NCBI RefSeq assembly: GCF_041080625.1
Contig: NZ_CP163518.1
Span: 10,533,501-10,597,500, forward strand
Source of the DNA: Streptomyces sp. CG1
Lineage (GTDB): Bacteria; Actinomycetota; Actinomycetes; Streptomycetales; Streptomycetaceae
Reading direction: 5' to 3'
Length of the DNA: 64,000 nt
Positions 17,693 to 27,475 of this stretch are shown one piece after another. Numbering within the stretch: position 1 is the stretch's first letter; each line of letters opens with the position of its first letter. The notes beneath the pieces were generated by a model. The model was given only the letters and a program-made list of their open reading frames with translations, was not told the origin of the DNA and made no database searches. The position numbers and the translations under genes are program-made.

Positions 17693-20600
17693 ATGGGGGC
17701 GGAAATGGATTCTCCAGCTGACAGTCGCATGGGGGAGACCAGCTGTACAGGCGATGTGGCGGTCGTCGGGATCGCTTGCCGTCTCCCCGGCGGTCTGAAC
17801 AGCCTGGGCACGCTGTGGTCCGCGCTCCTCGAAGGGCGGGATCTCGTCACGCGGATGCCTGCTGAACGGTTCGACGCACAGGAGTTCACCGACGCCGATC
17901 CGCGGCGGCCCGGCCGGAGCTATACGGCGGCGGCCGGAGTGCTCGACGACATCGCGGGCTTCGACGCGGAGTACTTCTCCCTCTCCCCGCGCGAGGCCGA
18001 CCGCATGGACCCGCAGCAGCGGATCCTGCTGGAACTGGCCGCCGAGGCGGTGGACGACGCCGGTATCGATCCGGCCCGCCTGGCCGGTTCCGGCACCGGG
18101 GTCTTCGTCGGGGTGTCCAACCACGCCTACGGCAACCTTCAGCTCAGTCGGCTGGAGACCGTCGACCGGCACACCATGACCGGGCTCGCGAGCGGCAACA
18201 CCGCGGGCCGACTCTCCCACGCCTTCGACCTGCGAGGTCCCAGCCTGGCCGTGGACACCGCCTGTTCGTCGAGTTTGGTCGCCCTCCACCAGGCGTGCAC
18301 GTACCTCGGCTCCGGCGGGGAGCTGGCGCTGGCCGCCGGCGTCAACATCCTCATCGGGCCCCACGAGTTCGTCGGCTTCGCCAAGGCGTCGATGCTCTCA
18401 CCCACCGGCCGCTGCCGCGCCTTCTCGGCAGCCGCCGACGGGTTCGTACGGGCCGAAGGAGGCGTGCTCCTCGTCCTCAAGCCGCTCGGCCGGGCCCTCG
18501 CCGACAACGACCGTATCCACGCCGTGATCGTGGCCACCGGGACCAACAGCGACGGCCGCACCCCCGGCCTGGCCCAGCCCAGCGCCCAGGCACAGGCCGC
18601 TCTGCTGCGCCAGGTGTACGGACCGTCGGGACCGGACGCCCGTGGGCTGGTGTACATGGAGGCGCACGGCACGGGAACTCCTGTGGGCGACCCTCTGGAG
18701 TGCGAGGCCATCTCGACGGCTCTGGCCGGAAGGTGTTCCGCGGAGCTGCCGCTGCCCATCGGGTCGGTCAAGACCAACCTCGGACACCTGGAGTCCGCAT
18801 CGGGACTGGCCGGGCTGCTCAAGGCGGTCCTCGTCCTGCGCCATCGTGTCATCCCGCCTTCCCTGCACGGACTGCCGGTCAACCCCGCCATCGACTTCCC
18901 CCGCCTGGGCCTGACCTCGGTGACCGCTGCCACTCCGCTGGCGACGGCCCGCGGTGGACTGGTGGGCGTCAACTCCTTCGGATTCGGCGGCTCCAATGCC
19001 CATGCGGTCCTTGCGCCTGCCCCTGCACCTGCCCGACGGCAGGCCCCGCCCGAGGGCTTGCGTCCGGTGCTGGTCTCCGCGCGCACGCCCGAGGCCCTCG
19101 CCGCGGCGGCCACCGGACTCGCCGACCACCTCGACACCACAGGCGCAGACACCGGCACGTTCTACGACATCGCCCACACCACTCTCACGCGGCGCGGCAG
19201 ACACCCCTACCGCTCCGTCGTCCTGGCCACCGACGCCCGTACCGCCTCCGCCGGCCTGCGCGCCGGGGTCGACGCCTCGCCTGCGCCCGTACTCAAGAGC
19301 GGCATGACCGCCTTTGTCTACAGCGGCAACGGCGCCCAATGGATGGGAATGGGGCGCCGGTTGCTCACCGCGGCGGAGCGCGCGTCCTCCTCCGGGCCGA
19401 CGGCGTTCCGGAACGCCGTCGACGAGGTCGACGCGGTCCTGTCGCCCCTGCTGGGCTGGTCCGTACGAGAGGAGCTGGCCCACGGCACCGACGCGGCCCG
19501 GCAGGCGCGGACGGAGATCGCCCAGCCGCTGCTGTTCACCGTGCAGGTGGCGCTGACCGCCGCACTGGCGGCGTACGGAGTGCGCCCGGCCGGGGTGGCC
19601 GGACACAGCGTCGGTGAGGTCGCCGCCGCCCACGCCTGCGGCGCGCTCGACCTCGTCTCCGCTGCCGAGGTCATCACTCACCGCAGCCGGGTCCAGAGCC
19701 GTACTGCCGGTTCCGGACGGATGGCAGCCGTGGGTCTTCCTGCCGACAGGGTGTTGGAGGAACTGGCATTCTTCAAGGGTCTGTTGGAACTCGCCGCGGT
19801 CAACAGTCCCCGCGATGTGACGGTCGCCGGTGACGAGGCCGCTCTCGACGAACTGGCCGGGAAGCTGGCCGGGCAGGGCGTCTTCTTCCGGATGCTGGAC
19901 CTCGATTACGCCTTTCACACCTCGCGCATGGACCCCGTCGAGGCGGAGCTGCGCGCCACCCTGGCCGCGTTGCAACCGCAGGCTGGGAAGCTCCCGTTCG
20001 CCTCGTCCGTCAGCGGCACCCTCCAGCCGGGAGAATCACTGACGGGGGAGTACTGGTGGCAGAACGTCCGCCGTCCCGTGCAACTGCCCGACGCGGTCCA
20101 GGCGTTGGCGGACGCGGGCTGTGACGCCTTCGTCGAGATCGGCCCGCACCCGGTTCTCTCGTCCTACCTGCGCCGGATCCTGGCCGCGGACGGCATCGGG
20201 CCCACCGCGGTACTGCCCACCCTCTCGCGAGACCGGGACGGAGCCGATGCCCTGGAGCGGACCGCCACCGCCCTGCTCGCCGCGGGCGCCCGCACTGACG
20301 TCGGAGTGTTCTTCCCCGTGCCGGGCCGGATCCAGGACCTGCCCGCCTACCCCTGGCAACGAGAACGCCACTGGCACGGCTCGCCACAATGGTTCGGGCA
20401 GGGCTGTGGCGACGGACAGCAGCACCATCCGCTCCTCGGCGAGCGCACCGCCCACGCCGAGCCCCTGTGGCACCTGCGCATCGATCCCACCCGCCACCGA
20501 TGGCTCGCCGATCACGTCGTCACCGGTGCGGTCGTCGCCCCCGCCGCCGCCTTCGCCGAGACGGCCCTGGGCGCGGGCCGTCTCCACCTCCAAGGCGCCG

Positions 20601-23600
20601 TCCAGCTCGAGGACCTGGCCGTCGAGCGGGCACTGACCCTGCCCTTCGACGACCCCGCCATGGACGTCCGCCTGCAGACCTCGCTCGACGCGGCCGACGG
20701 CACGGTCCGCATCGCCAGCCGCGACGGCACCGGGCCCTGGCGCCCGCATGCCCGAGGCGTCGTACGCCGTCTGCTGCGCGAACAGCCCGCGGCCGAAGAC
20801 CTCCGGGCGTTGCGTGCCCGTCTGCCGGAGACCGTCTCCGCGGCTGATGCCTACGCCAGGGCCGCCGCTGTGGGCATCACTTACGGAGCTGCCTTCACCG
20901 TCCTCACCGGCTTGCAGGTCGGTGACGGTGAGGTCCTGGCCCGGTACGCACTCCCCGGCCTTGCGAAGCCGGACACGGCCGCGCAGTACGTGCTTCACCC
21001 CGCTCTCCTCGACGGGGCCCTCCAGGCGGGTGCTCCCCTCCTCACTCAGGACGGCACCGAGGACGGACGCACACCTGCCGCCCCCTATCTGCCCTCGGCC
21101 ATCACGACCTTGCGGGTATGGGACGAGGCTCCAGCGCGGGGTTGGGTCCACGTACGCCGCCGCGAGGCCACGCCCCGCGAGGTGTCCTGGGACATCCGCC
21201 TCCTGGACGACCAGGGCCGTGTCACCGCCGAGGCCGAAGGCTGCAGGCTGCGCCGTTTCGAGACCGCCGATACCACGCCGAGACACCTGGCCACGGTCCT
21301 GCGTGCAGCACCGCGTGAGCTCGACCCCGTCGTGCCCTCTCCGCCTCTGCCCGCTCTGCGCGAACTGGCCGGTCCGGCCGAGCGCGCCCAGGACGGAGGC
21401 TGGGACGCAGAGCGTTACGCCCACGGCACCGGTCTGATCGACCGGCTGAGCGCACACTTCACCCTCCGGGCCCTGCGCACTCTGGATCCCGAAGCCACCG
21501 CCTACACGGCCGACAGCCTCGTCGGCGCCGGGGCACTCCCCGTCTACCGGCGCCTGCTGCACGCCGCACTCGATCAGGCCGAACGCGCAGGGCTGTTGCA
21601 CCGCGACGGTGACGGGAACTGGGCGCCGGCCGCTTGCCCCGATCCCCAAAGTGTTCTGGCCGAGCTGCTGCGGGCGGTCCCGGAGTGCGCCACGGAAGCG
21701 GTGCTGCACGCGCATTGCGGCAATCTGCTGCCCGAGGTGCTCCTGGGGCGTCAGGACGCCGTCGCCATGCTCTTCGGGGAGAGCGACCGGCACTGGGTGG
21801 AGAACTACTACTCCACCGGCGTCGTGCCCCGCCGTGACAAAGCCCGGATCACCGCCCTCGTCCGCGAGATCATCCGGCACTGGCCCGAGGGCCGGCCCCT
21901 GCGCGTCCTGGAAGTCGGCGCCGGCACCGGAGCACTGACCAGGGCGCTGCTCGACGTCCTGCCGCCCGGGCGCACGCACTACACCTTCACCGACATCTCC
22001 GCGACGTTCTTCCCTCGCGCCCGTGCCCGCTTCGCCGAACACGACCACGTCGTCTACCGCCGGCTCGACCTGGACCAGGACCCCGAACCCCAGGGGTTCG
22101 CCCCCGGCGCGTACGACCTCGTCGTGGCCGACAACGTCCTGCACGCCACCACCCGACTGCGCGAAAGCCTCACCCGCCTCGCAGACCTGCTCGGCGAAGG
22201 CGGCCACCTACTGGCCGCCGAGACGCACAACCTCGACCGCCTCCTTCCCTGTTTCGGCCAGCTGAAGAGCTTCTGGAACGTCAACGACCCCGATCTACGT
22301 CCCCATTCACCGCTCCTGACGGCCGGACAGTGGCAGGAACTGCTCGCCGCCCAGGGTTTCGACGAGACAGTTCAACTGAACGCGGACGGCGCCGACGGAG
22401 ACCACTCCGTCCTCGTCGCACGACGTGCACCCGCACGGGCGACCCAGAAGACAGCCCCCGCGAGGACAGCCTCCGCCTCTGCGACCAGTTGGATCGTCGC
22501 CGCCGAGCAACCGTACGACCCGCTCGCCCACGCCCTCGCGAAGACTCTCGGCTCGGCGGACGACGCACCTGTGACCGTCGTCCCGGCCACCACCGACCCC
22601 GACCAGTGGGCCACTTGGCTACGACCCGACCGGTCCCGGCCCGCTCTGGTCCTCCTTCTGGCAGGTGAGAGCGCGGAGTTGGAGGGGGACAGCCCGACCG
22701 GCCAGGAGCGTGACCGAGCGATCCTGGAGCAGGCGGTCACCCGCACCGCCGTCCTGCGCGCCATCGCTCAGACCTGCGCACGACTTCCCGGCGTGGTCGA
22801 CCCCTCCTTGTGGCTGGTCACCCGCCCGTTGGGAGCCGTGCCCGAGGCGGGGGCCCGCCCGGCCCCGGAGGACTGCGTGCCCTGGGGCGTGGCCCGCAGC
22901 CTCGCCAACGAACAGCCCCGGCCCACCATCCGACGGCTGGCCTTCGAACGAGGACCGTCGCCCGAGACCGACGCCACCCGGCTGGCACGCGAACTGCTGG
23001 CACCGACAGCGGAGGACGAGATCGTCCTCGGCCCTGCCGGCCGCTTCGTCCCCCGGCTGCGCGACCTGCCCGCCGCCACCGCAGCAGCCGACGGTCGCTG
23101 CCATCGGCTGCGGCTGCGCCGCCCAGGGCTCGGATTCGGGCTGGACTGGGTGCCCGCCCCTGCCCCACCCGCCCCCGGCCCGGGCGAAGTGACCATCGAG
23201 GTACAGGCGGCCGGGCTCAACTACCGTGACGTCCTGCTGGCCACGGACTCCCTTCCACCGGGCGCCGAATTCCCCGCCCCCGGCGAACACAGCCTGGGAC
23301 TGGAGTGCGCGGGCGTCGTCACTGCCGCGGGCGCGGGCACGGAACTGAGGGCAGGGCAGCGGGTTTTCGCCTGTGCACCCGGCGCCCTGGCCTCGCACAT
23401 CGTTGTCCCCGCCGCATGCACCGGACGCATCCCGGACCATCTGTCGTTCGCCGAAGCGGCGACCCTGCCGGTTGCCTTCTTCACGGTGCAGCACTCCTTG
23501 GAGCACCTGGCCCGCCTCGGAGAAGGCGAGACGGTCCTGGTGCACGGCGCGGCCGGCGGGGTGGGCCTCGCCGCCCTGCAGTACGCCCGACACGTCGGCG

Positions 23601-25237
23601 CGCGGATCATCGCCACCGCCGGCAGTCCCGCCAAGCGCGCGCTGCTGACCCTTCTTGGCGCCGACCACGTCCTGGACTCCCGCACGCTCGCCTTCGCCGA
23701 CCAGGTGCTCGAGCTGACCGGTGGTGAGGGCGTCGATGTCGTCCTCAACTCCCTTGCGGGCGAGGCCATTGCCCGCAACCTCGACATCCTGCGGCCCGGC
23801 GGCCGCTGCATCGAACTCGGCAAGCGCGACATCCACACCGGCGGCCGACTGGCCCTGCGGGCCTTCCGCAACAACCTGTCCTTCCACGCCGTCGACGCCC
23901 TGCAGATGCTCAACTCCCAGACCGCACTGTCCGCACGGCACTTCGCCGAACTCACCCGCCGCGTCCAGCAGGGGACGTACCGCCCGCTGCCGCACCACCT
24001 CCACTCTGCCGACACCGCGATGGACGCGTTCGCGCTGCTGCGCCGCTCCCATCACATCGGCAAGGTGGTCGTCACTCTCACCCCCCGGCCCCACCTCACC
24101 GACCCCCCCAAGCGTCTCGTGTGCGACCCGGACGCCACCTACCTGGTCACCGGGGGTCTCACCGGCCTCGGAGCCGCGGCCGCGGGCCTCCTCGCCGACC
24201 GGGGAGCCCGCCACCTCGCCCTCGTCTCCCGCCGCGGCCCCGCCACACCGGGCGCGGACGACCTGCTGACCGACCTGGCCCACAGGGGCGCCACCGCGAC
24301 GGCCCACGCCGCCGACGTGGCCGACTCGGCCGCCATGGCCGCCGTGCTAGAGGGCATCGCCGCCACCGGGCGGCCCCTGCGCGGCGTCATCCACTCGGCC
24401 ATGGCCGTGGGCGACGCGCTGCTGACCGAGCTGAGCGACGAGACCGCCCAGGCGGTACTCGCGCCGAAGCTGACCGGCACCCGGGTCCTGGACCGCCTGA
24501 CCCGCGACGCGCCCCTGGACTTCTTCGTCGTCCACTCGTCCGCCTCCGCCATGGTCGGCCTCCGCGCCCAGGCCGCCTATGCCGCCGCCAACGTCGCCAT
24601 GGAAGGAATCGTCCGCGCACGCCGGGCGGCCGGCCTCCCCGGCCTGGCCATCGGCTGGGGACTCTCCGGCGAGGTCGGGATGGCGGCCGTGGATGAGGTC
24701 ATCCAGGTACTGGAACGCATGGGGCTCGCTCCCATGAGCACCGCCCAGATCCTCACCGCTCTCGACGACCTCACGGCAGGCCAGGGAATCGGCCCCGGCG
24801 ACGACATGGGCACCCCGGCCATCGTCGACGGCCCGGAGGTCCTGCAGGTGGCCCGCATCGACTTCAGCCGCATGGCCACGATCCTGCCGATCCTGCACAC
24901 ACCGCGATTCACCGGACTCCTGCCGGCCCAGGCACCCGGCGGCGCCTCGGCCGCCGAAGCCCGCCGCCTGCTGGACAGCGGCAATCCAAGCATCGGCAAG
25001 GACGCGCTCGTCGACCTGCTCGTCACCCTCATCGCCCGCATCACCCAGCGCGCCCCCGAGCGCATCGACCGCACGCGCGGCCTGGACGCCCTGGGCCTGG
25101 ACTCCCTCATGGCCACCGAACTGGTCGTCAGCCTCCAAAGCGAACTCGCCTACGAGATCCCCACCATGGAGGTCGTCAACGCCAACAGCGTCGACGACCT
25201 CGCCCACCGCATCCTCACCCTCGCCGGCACGGCATGA
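17693..25237 (+). CDS. Single-module reducing type I polyketide synthase, KS-AT-DH-CMeT-ER-KR-ACP
   Basis: About 2514 residues. KS spans about 20-440 with Cys191 (VDTACSSS), His325 (EAHGTGT) and His365 (KTNLGHLES). AT spans about 540-850 with GHSVGE (Ser639) and a YAFHT motif. DH has HVVTGAVVAP (His941) and LLDGALQ (Asp1107). A C-methyltransferase has VLEVGAGTG at about 1405-1413. ER lies at about 1815-2110 (HGAAGGVGLAALQ), KR at about 2145-2380 (VTGGLTGLG, AQAAYAAAN), and ACP has GLDSLMA (Ser2471). All catalytic residues look intact. The order equals that of fungal highly reducing iterative PKSs. There is no loading module or TE, so iterative use and release by a separate enzyme are likely. 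The ATG at 17693 follows GAGGGG; nearby ATGs are alternatives. Confidence 0.93.
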   Translation: MGAEMDSPADSRMGETSCTGDVAVVGIACRLPGGLNSLGTLWSALLEGRDLVTRMPAERFDAQEFTDADPRRPGRSYTAAAGVLDDIAGFDAEYFSLSPREADRMDPQQRILLELAAEAVDDAGIDPARLAGSGTGVFVGVSNHAYGNLQLSRLETVDRHTMTGLASGNTAGRLSHAFDLRGPSLAVDTACSSSLVALHQACTYLGSGGELALAAGVNILIGPHEFVGFAKASMLSPTGRCRAFSAAADGFVRAEGGVLLVLKPLGRALADNDRIHAVIVATGTNSDGRTPGLAQPSAQAQAALLRQVYGPSGPDARGLVYMEAHGTGTPVGDPLECEAISTALAGRCSAELPLPIGSVKTNLGHLESASGLAGLLKAVLVLRHRVIPPSLHGLPVNPAIDFPRLGLTSVTAATPLATARGGLVGVNSFGFGGSNAHAVLAPAPAPARRQAPPEGLRPVLVSARTPEALAAAATGLADHLDTTGADTGTFYDIAHTTLTRRGRHPYRSVVLATDARTASAGLRAGVDASPAPVLKSGMTAFVYSGNGAQWMGMGRRLLTAAERASSSGPTAFRNAVDEVDAVLSPLLGWSVREELAHGTDAARQARTEIAQPLLFTVQVALTAALAAYGVRPAGVAGHSVGEVAAAHACGALDLVSAAEVITHRSRVQSRTAGSGRMAAVGLPADRVLEELAFFKGLLELAAVNSPRDVTVAGDEAALDELAGKLAGQGVFFRMLDLDYAFHTSRMDPVEAELRATLAALQPQAGKLPFASSVSGTLQPGESLTGEYWWQNVRRPVQLPDAVQALADAGCDAFVEIGPHPVLSSYLRRILAADGIGPTAVLPTLSRDRDGADALERTATALLAAGARTDVGVFFPVPGRIQDLPAYPWQRERHWHGSPQWFGQGCGDGQQHHPLLGERTAHAEPLWHLRIDPTRHRWLADHVVTGAVVAPAAAFAETALGAGRLHLQGAVQLEDLAVERALTLPFDDPAMDVRLQTSLDAADGTVRIASRDGTGPWRPHARGVVRRLLREQPAAEDLRALRARLPETVSAADAYARAAAVGITYGAAFTVLTGLQVGDGEVLARYALPGLAKPDTAAQYVLHPALLDGALQAGAPLLTQDGTEDGRTPAAPYLPSAITTLRVWDEAPARGWVHVRRREATPREVSWDIRLLDDQGRVTAEAEGCRLRRFETADTTPRHLATVLRAAPRELDPVVPSPPLPALRELAGPAERAQDGGWDAERYAHGTGLIDRLSAHFTLRALRTLDPEATAYTADSLVGAGALPVYRRLLHAALDQAERAGLLHRDGDGNWAPAACPDPQSVLAELLRAVPECATEAVLHAHCGNLLPEVLLGRQDAVAMLFGESDRHWVENYYSTGVVPRRDKARITALVREIIRHWPEGRPLRVLEVGAGTGALTRALLDVLPPGRTHYTFTDISATFFPRARARFAEHDHVVYRRLDLDQDPEPQGFAPGAYDLVVADNVLHATTRLRESLTRLADLLGEGGHLLAAETHNLDRLLPCFGQLKSFWNVNDPDLRPHSPLLTAGQWQELLAAQGFDETVQLNADGADGDHSVLVARRAPARATQKTAPARTASASATSWIVAAEQPYDPLAHALAKTLGSADDAPVTVVPATTDPDQWATWLRPDRSRPALVLLLAGESAELEGDSPTGQERDRAILEQAVTRTAVLRAIAQTCARLPGVVDPSLWLVTRPLGAVPEAGARPAPEDCVPWGVARSLANEQPRPTIRRLAFERGPSPETDATRLARELLAPTAEDEIVLGPAGRFVPRLRDLPAATAAADGRCHRLRLRRPGLGFGLDWVPAPAPPAPGPGEVTIEVQAAGLNYRDVLLATDSLPPGAEFPAPGEHSLGLECAGVVTAAGAGTELRAGQRVFACAPGALASHIVVPAACTGRIPDHLSFAEAATLPVAFFTVQHSLEHLARLGEGETVLVHGAAGGVGLAALQYARHVGARIIATAGSPAKRALLTLLGADHVLDSRTLAFADQVLELTGGEGVDVVLNSLAGEAIARNLDILRPGGRCIELGKRDIHTGGRLALRAFRNNLSFHAVDALQMLNSQTALSARHFAELTRRVQQGTYRPLPHHLHSADTAMDAFALLRRSHHIGKVVVTLTPRPHLTDPPKRLVCDPDATYLVTGGLTGLGAAAAGLLADRGARHLALVSRRGPATPGADDLLTDLAHRGATATAHAADVADSAAMAAVLEGIAATGRPLRGVIHSAMAVGDALLTELSDETAQAVLAPKLTGTRVLDRLTRDAPLDFFVVHSSASAMVGLRAQAAYAAANVAMEGIVRARRAAGLPGLAIGWGLSGEVGMAAVDEVIQVLERMGLAPMSTAQILTALDDLTAGQGIGPGDDMGTPAIVDGPEVLQVARIDFSRMATILPILHTPRFTGLLPAQAPGGASAAEARRLLDSGNPSIGKDALVDLLVTLIARITQRAPERIDRTRGLDALGLDSLMATELVVSLQSELAYEIPTMEVVNANSVDDLAHRILTLAGTA

Positions 25238-26814
25238 CCTCACCCCGGCCCGCACCCGGCACATCCTCTTCGCTCGCACGGCCGACCGCACCGCTCCCGC
25301 TCCGTCGCCGCTGGGCCGCCACTCTCGTGGTCTGCCTGGGGCTCTTCCTGCTGGGCCTCGACCTGACCGTCCTCAATGTCGCCCTGCCCAGCCTGGAGGA
25401 CGACCTCCGGCCCGGCGTCACCGCACTGCACTGGATCGTCGACGGCTACGCGCTGGTCCTGGGCGGCACGGTGCTGACGACCGGAGCCCTCACCGACCGC
25501 ATCGGCCGCAGACGCGCCTTCGTCACCGGCCTCGCGGTCTGCGGCACCGCATCTGCCCTCGGCGCCCTCGCCCCGGCACCCTGGCAGGTCATCGCCTCGC
25601 GATGCGTCCTGGGCGCCGGAGCCGCCCTGCTCATGCCTGCCACCCTCGCCCTGATCTGCCACCTCTTCCCCGAACCGCAATTACGGCGCCGGGCCATCGC
25701 CGTGTGGACTGCCGTCGGTGGGGTCGGCGGCCTGGCCGGCCCGGTCGTCGGCGGCTGGCTGGTCGAACACTTCTCCTGGCGCGCCGCGTTCTGGCTCAAC
25801 CTCCCCATCGCCGCCATCGCCATCACCCTGGCACTCTGGCTCGTTCCCGAGGTGCGCAGCACCCGGTGCGAACCCGTCGACGTGCCCGGCGCACTGCTGG
25901 CCGCTGCCGGCCTGCTGGCCCTGGTCGCCGCCATCATCGAAAGCCCTCAACTCGGCTGGAGCAGCCCGCCGGTTCTCGCCGGATACGGTCTCGCCGCCCT
26001 CCTGCTGTCGGCCTTCCTCCTGTACGAGCACCGGTGCCGCCACCCCCTGTTGCCGCTCACCCTGCTGCGCCACCCCCGCATCGGCATGAACGCCGCCACG
26101 CTGGCACTGATGTCCTTCAGCCTGCTGGGTGCCCTGTTCGTGATGACGCTCTATCTGCAAGGCGTGCTCGGCTACACCCCCTGGCAGGCCGGACAGCACA
26201 CGCTCCCCCTTCCGGCCTCTCTGGCTGTCGGCGCCGCAGCGTCCCAGCCCGTGGCCGGCCGCATGGGCGAGAAACGGGCCGTGCTCTCGGGCCTCGCCCT
26301 GGTCGCCTCCGCCTTCACCGTCCTCGCCACCACCAGCAGCACGTCCGGCTACGGCCACCTCGTCCTCTTCCAGATCCTGGCGGGACTGGGGGCGGGAGTG
26401 GCGTTCTCCCCGGCAACGGCGGCCGTCATGGGGGCCGTTCCCCACCACAGCGCAGGGCTCGGTTCCGCGATCAACGACGCGACCCGGCAGGTCGGGGCAG
26501 CACTGGGAGTCGCCGTACAAGGGTCTGTCCTGGCCACCGCCTACACCACCCACGCCCGGAACAACCTTGCAGACGCCGGGCTTTCAGTCCCCGTCCGCAC
26601 CGCGGCCACCGACAACATCCTCACCGCGGCAGCCACCCTGCCCCGGCTCCCCGCCCCTCAGCAGACCCGCCTGGCCGCAGCCGTCACGGATGCCTTCATC
26701 ACCGGCATGTCGCGCACGGCTCTTATCGGCGCTGCGGTAATTCTGGCCACCGCGGTGGCCGTTTCGTACGGGTACCCGGCCCGCAGGGCTAGGGCAGTCA
26801 GGCAGGGCCGTTGA
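25234..26814 (+). CDS. MFS exporter, DHA2 (14-TM drug:H+ antiporter) type
   Basis: A 526-residue membrane protein with about 14 hydrophobic segments. Motif A-like GALTDRIGRRRAF and the motif C-like GGVGGLAGPVVGGWL near residue 165 are typical of DHA2 multidrug exporters. Its ATG overlaps the synthase stop (ATGA), so it is coupled to the PKS and probably exports the product or gives self-resistance. The C-terminal end reads YPARRARAVRQGR, and an opposite-strand hydrolase scrap overlaps its last bases. Confidence 0.9.
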   Translation: MTSPRPAPGTSSSLARPTAPLPLRRRWAATLVVCLGLFLLGLDLTVLNVALPSLEDDLRPGVTALHWIVDGYALVLGGTVLTTGALTDRIGRRRAFVTGLAVCGTASALGALAPAPWQVIASRCVLGAGAALLMPATLALICHLFPEPQLRRRAIAVWTAVGGVGGLAGPVVGGWLVEHFSWRAAFWLNLPIAAIAITLALWLVPEVRSTRCEPVDVPGALLAAAGLLALVAAIIESPQLGWSSPPVLAGYGLAALLLSAFLLYEHRCRHPLLPLTLLRHPRIGMNAATLALMSFSLLGALFVMTLYLQGVLGYTPWQAGQHTLPLPASLAVGAAASQPVAGRMGEKRAVLSGLALVASAFTVLATTSSTSGYGHLVLFQILAGLGAGVAFSPATAAVMGAVPHHSAGLGSAINDATRQVGAALGVAVQGSVLATAYTTHARNNLADAGLSVPVRTAATDNILTAAATLPRLPAPQQTRLAAAVTDAFITGMSRTALIGAAVILATAVAVSYGYPARRARAVRQGR

Positions 26815-26953
26815 GGAAGGCGCCGATCACTTCGGCGACTTCGGGACGGTGGGTGCTCAGAACTCCCCGGTGCCCGACGGTGTGCAGCCGGGCACCGGAA
26901 ATGGCCGCGGCGAGGTTCTCGGCGGCCTCGACGGAGTGGAATGAGTCGTCCCT
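26798..26953 (-). pseudogene. C-terminal scrap of an alpha/beta hydrolase
   Basis: The minus strand reads RDDSFHSVEAAENLAAAI, then GARLHTVGHRGVLSTHR to the stop at 26798. This matches the end of the intact hydrolase at 46987-47781 (RDDPFHSVQVAESLAAAI and GARLHTVGARGALSTHR). It is a diverged paralogous remnant whose body has been lost, and it overlaps the exporter's 3' end tail to tail. Confidence 0.6.
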
Positions 26954-27303
26954 GTGGCACCCGCTGCCGCACCGCATACGGCGCACTCGGCTTCCTCCTG
27001 GAATACCGACTGATCGACTACCGGGCCCTGACCACCGCCTTTCAGTCCGCCGACAGCGACGATCGGCTCATCCTGCTCAACGTTGCCTGGGTGATGGCCA
27101 CCGGCACGGACTACCGCCCACCGGACGAGAAGTCTGCACTGGGCGGCTGGCCACGCCTCATTCGCACCGGGGAATGCCTCTTGCACGCCGAGCTCGCCTC
27201 GGCCCTGCGTACAGACCGCCAGGGCGGGACCCCTTCGAGTCCTGGAACGCCCGGACCGAACTGGCCCAGCGCCTTACCGAACCCATCCCGCGCGCATCAA
27301 TGA
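26941..27303 (+). pseudogene. Unrecognised remnant between the exporter and the methyltransferase
   Basis: A reading frame with protein-like composition, GALGFLLEYRLIDYRALTTA and ILLNVAWVMATGTDYRPPDE, runs to about 27230. The more plausible continuation, FESWNARTELAQRLTEPIPR, lies in another frame, so a frameshift near 27230 is likely. I do not recognise the family. A short further scrap, VSELLGVPPELLGSP, follows at about 27339. No ribosome site precedes it. About 27300-27475 otherwise holds nothing I can assign. Confidence 0.3.
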
Positions 27304-27475
27304 GACCTGACGCCGCCTCGTCCTCCACACCGAAGCCGTGAGCGAGCTGCTGGGCGTGCCGCCCGAGCTCCTCGGCAGTCCGCGAAGAAGGTGAGCTCCG
27401 CGTTGGGGCGCGGACTCGATCGATGTCCAGCCTTTTCGGGCGGGATTCGCACCCTGAACCCGCACCGTGTGTTGT

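Noticed and set aside
20036..22207. Long minus-strand frames opposite the PKS
   Set aside because: No family resemblance; they arise from the strong GC bias of the PKS coding strand.
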